Assembly: GCA_016191895.1 (NCBI GenBank)
Contig: JACPVD010000354.1
Coordinates: 1-5,995 of the forward strand
Reading direction: 5' to 3'
Length of the DNA stretch: 5,995 bases
DNA from: Chloroflexota bacterium
GTDB taxonomy: Bacteria > Chloroflexota > Anaerolineae > Anaerolineales > Villigracilaceae
The first letter of the stretch is position 1; the number at the start of each line of letters is the position of its first letter. A program made the translations under genes and the position numbers. The notes under the pieces are model-generated. The model made no database searches. It saw only the letters and a list, made by a program, of their open reading frames with translations, and was not told where the DNA came from. Shown one piece after another: positions 5,243-5,995 of the stretch.

Positions 5243-5884
5243 CTAATAATCCAATTCCTTGATATCCTTATCCCTTATCATCAATTGCACGAATTTTTCC
5301 TGGTTCTTCATCGTACCGATGGTCTTCCATGTGCCGATGATCGCGGATTCCGATTTCGCCTGATGATGTTCGAGTACTTTTAGCGAACATTCCCGCAGGG
5401 CATCGCCCACCTTTTCGGGCTTCTTCAAATCTTTGACATTCATCACGACTTTATAGGATCGCGCCTCGCGGCGGCGGTCGATGATCGCTTCGATGTATGG
5501 AAAACCAAGCAGGATGATCAGCGTGATGACGGTTGCCGCAGTCGAAAACAATAACTCGCCCGCGCCGATTCCCATGCCCAGCGCTGCCGAAAGCCAGATG
5601 GTGGCCGCGGTGGTCAGCCCGCCAACCCGCCCGCCTTCGCGCACGATGGCGCCCGCGCCGAGAAAACCGATGCCGGTCACAATGTTTGCGGCTACGCGCG
5701 TGCGCGTAAAGCCGGGGTCGAGGCTGATCGAAAAAATGGTGAACAATGTCGAGCCGATTGTGATCAGGGTGATGGTGCGAAAGCCCGCGGCCTTGTCCTG
5801 ATATTCACGTTCCGCGCCGATCAACCCTCCCGCAATCACCGCCATGCCGATCTTGATCAGGTTTTCGTAAATGGGGTCCATCAT
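5243..5884 (-). CDS. MgtC/SapB-family membrane protein
   Basis: The protein has 213 residues. The N-terminal ~130 form a hydrophobic domain with about five membrane segments and the family signatures: G-L-I-G-A-E-R-E-Y at 20-28, K-A-A-G-F-R-T at 31-37, G-I-G-F-L-G-A-G at 71-78 and G-L-T-T-A-A-T-I-W at 89-97. A cytoplasmic C-terminal domain (~140-213), starting after D-R-R-R-E, probably has the ACT-like fold known from MgtC. In Salmonella, MgtC supports growth in low magnesium and in macrophages and restrains the F-type ATP synthase; most environmental homologues have no assigned role. The ATG at 5884 is chosen because GAAAGGA (5890-5896, - strand) is five bases upstream and the ATG overlaps the stop of the preceding gene. 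ATG at 5881 is the next codon and equally possible. An in-frame TTG at 5956 would run through the preceding gene and is unlikely. Confidence 0.92.
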   Translation of the reverse strand: MMDPIYENLIKIGMAVIAGGLIGAEREYQDKAAGFRTITLITIGSTLFTIFSISLDPGFTRTRVAANIVTGIGFLGAGAIVREGGRVGGLTTAATIWLSAALGMGIGAGELLFSTAATVITLIILLGFPYIEAIIDRRREARSYKVVMNVKDLKKPEKVGDALRECSLKVLEHHQAKSESAIIGTWKTIGTMKNQEKFVQLMIRDKDIKELDY

Positions 5885-5995
5885 GGGTTTCCTTTCATTT
5901 GTTTCAAAAATAAATCGGGGTCTGAAACGGGCAGGTTGCAAACGAATCCTTCGCAAACAAACCCGGTGACTTGCCCGTTCAAAGGTTCTCGTTGA
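5881..5995 (-). CDS. C-terminal end of a DUF255/YyaL-like thioredoxin-domain protein (partial)
   Basis: Reading the - strand from base 5994 gives 37 codons ending in TGA at 5883-5881. The end reads T-G-F-V-C-E-G-F-V-C-N-L-P-V-S-D-P-D, then L-F-L-K-Q-M-K. This matches the typical C-terminus of the DUF255 family (YyaL in Bacillus, SPATA20 in animals), which ends in a V-C-x-x-F-x-C-x-x-P-V-x-D-P pattern. Full-length members have about 600-700 residues, with an N-terminal thioredoxin-like domain and an (alpha/alpha)6-barrel related to sugar epimerases; their function is not settled. Only the tail is here, and its start lies beyond the right edge. The stop overlaps the mgtC start as ATGA, so the two are probably translated together. 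Confidence 0.75.
   Translation of the reverse strand, partial: QREPLNGQVTGFVCEGFVCNLPVSDPDLFLKQMKGNP

Noticed and set aside
5885..5956. N-terminal extension of MgtC from a TTG at 5956
   Set aside because: It would overlap the DUF255 coding sequence in another frame; the added residues are basic, unlike the family, and the ATG at 5884 has a good ribosome binding site.
5926..5979. Inverted repeat AACGGGCA / TGCCCGTT upstream of mgtC, considered as a regulatory leader
   Set aside because: It lies inside the coding tail of the DUF255 protein and has a 38-base loop, so it is probably chance.

Overview
The window looks like ordinary chromosome from a bacterium of the Chloroflexota, most likely an Anaerolineae-type lineage. 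This taxonomic call is an inference from the look of the proteins: an EF-P with an arginine-tipped loop, a very short TatA, a MgtC next to a DUF255 protein, and a HAD-DinB fusion. No marker gene fixes it. No phage, plasmid, IS, CRISPR or RNA gene is visible, and no stretch over 300 bases lacks a gene.

Layout on the + strand. A sigma70-like promoter (28-56) is followed by a leader holding a perfect 18-bp hairpin (repeat copy 1) and a T-rich tract, then efp (elongation factor P, 207-764). Next come a small eight-cysteine protein of unknown function (806-1180) and a HAD phosphatase-like protein fused to a DinB-type four-helix domain (1214-2404). Gaps of 41 and 33 bases suggest an efp operon. A 122-base gap with nested inverted repeats leads to fabF (2527-3777). 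Repeat copy 2 begins inside the last codons of fabF and forms the leader of fabH (3856-4959). A small tatA (5014-5199) follows and ends at a strong hairpin terminator (5207-5238).

On the - strand, converging on that terminator, lie a MgtC/SapB-family membrane protein (5243-5884) and, upstream of it, the last 37 codons of a DUF255 (YyaL-like) protein cut by the window edge. Their stop and start codons overlap as ATGA.

FabH starts and FabF extends fatty acid chains in type II fatty acid synthesis, so fabF and fabH act in one pathway. EF-P (translation), TatA (protein export), MgtC (membrane) and the HAD-DinB protein are unrelated housekeeping or accessory functions. The least expected signal is non-coding: two copies of a ~63-base palindromic element, 56/63 identical. 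All four differences within the stems form two compensatory base-pair swaps, and both tips carry the GCGAAGC mini-hairpin sequence. One copy lies in the efp leader and the other between fabF and fabH. This points to a dispersed, structure-selected REP-like or regulatory element.
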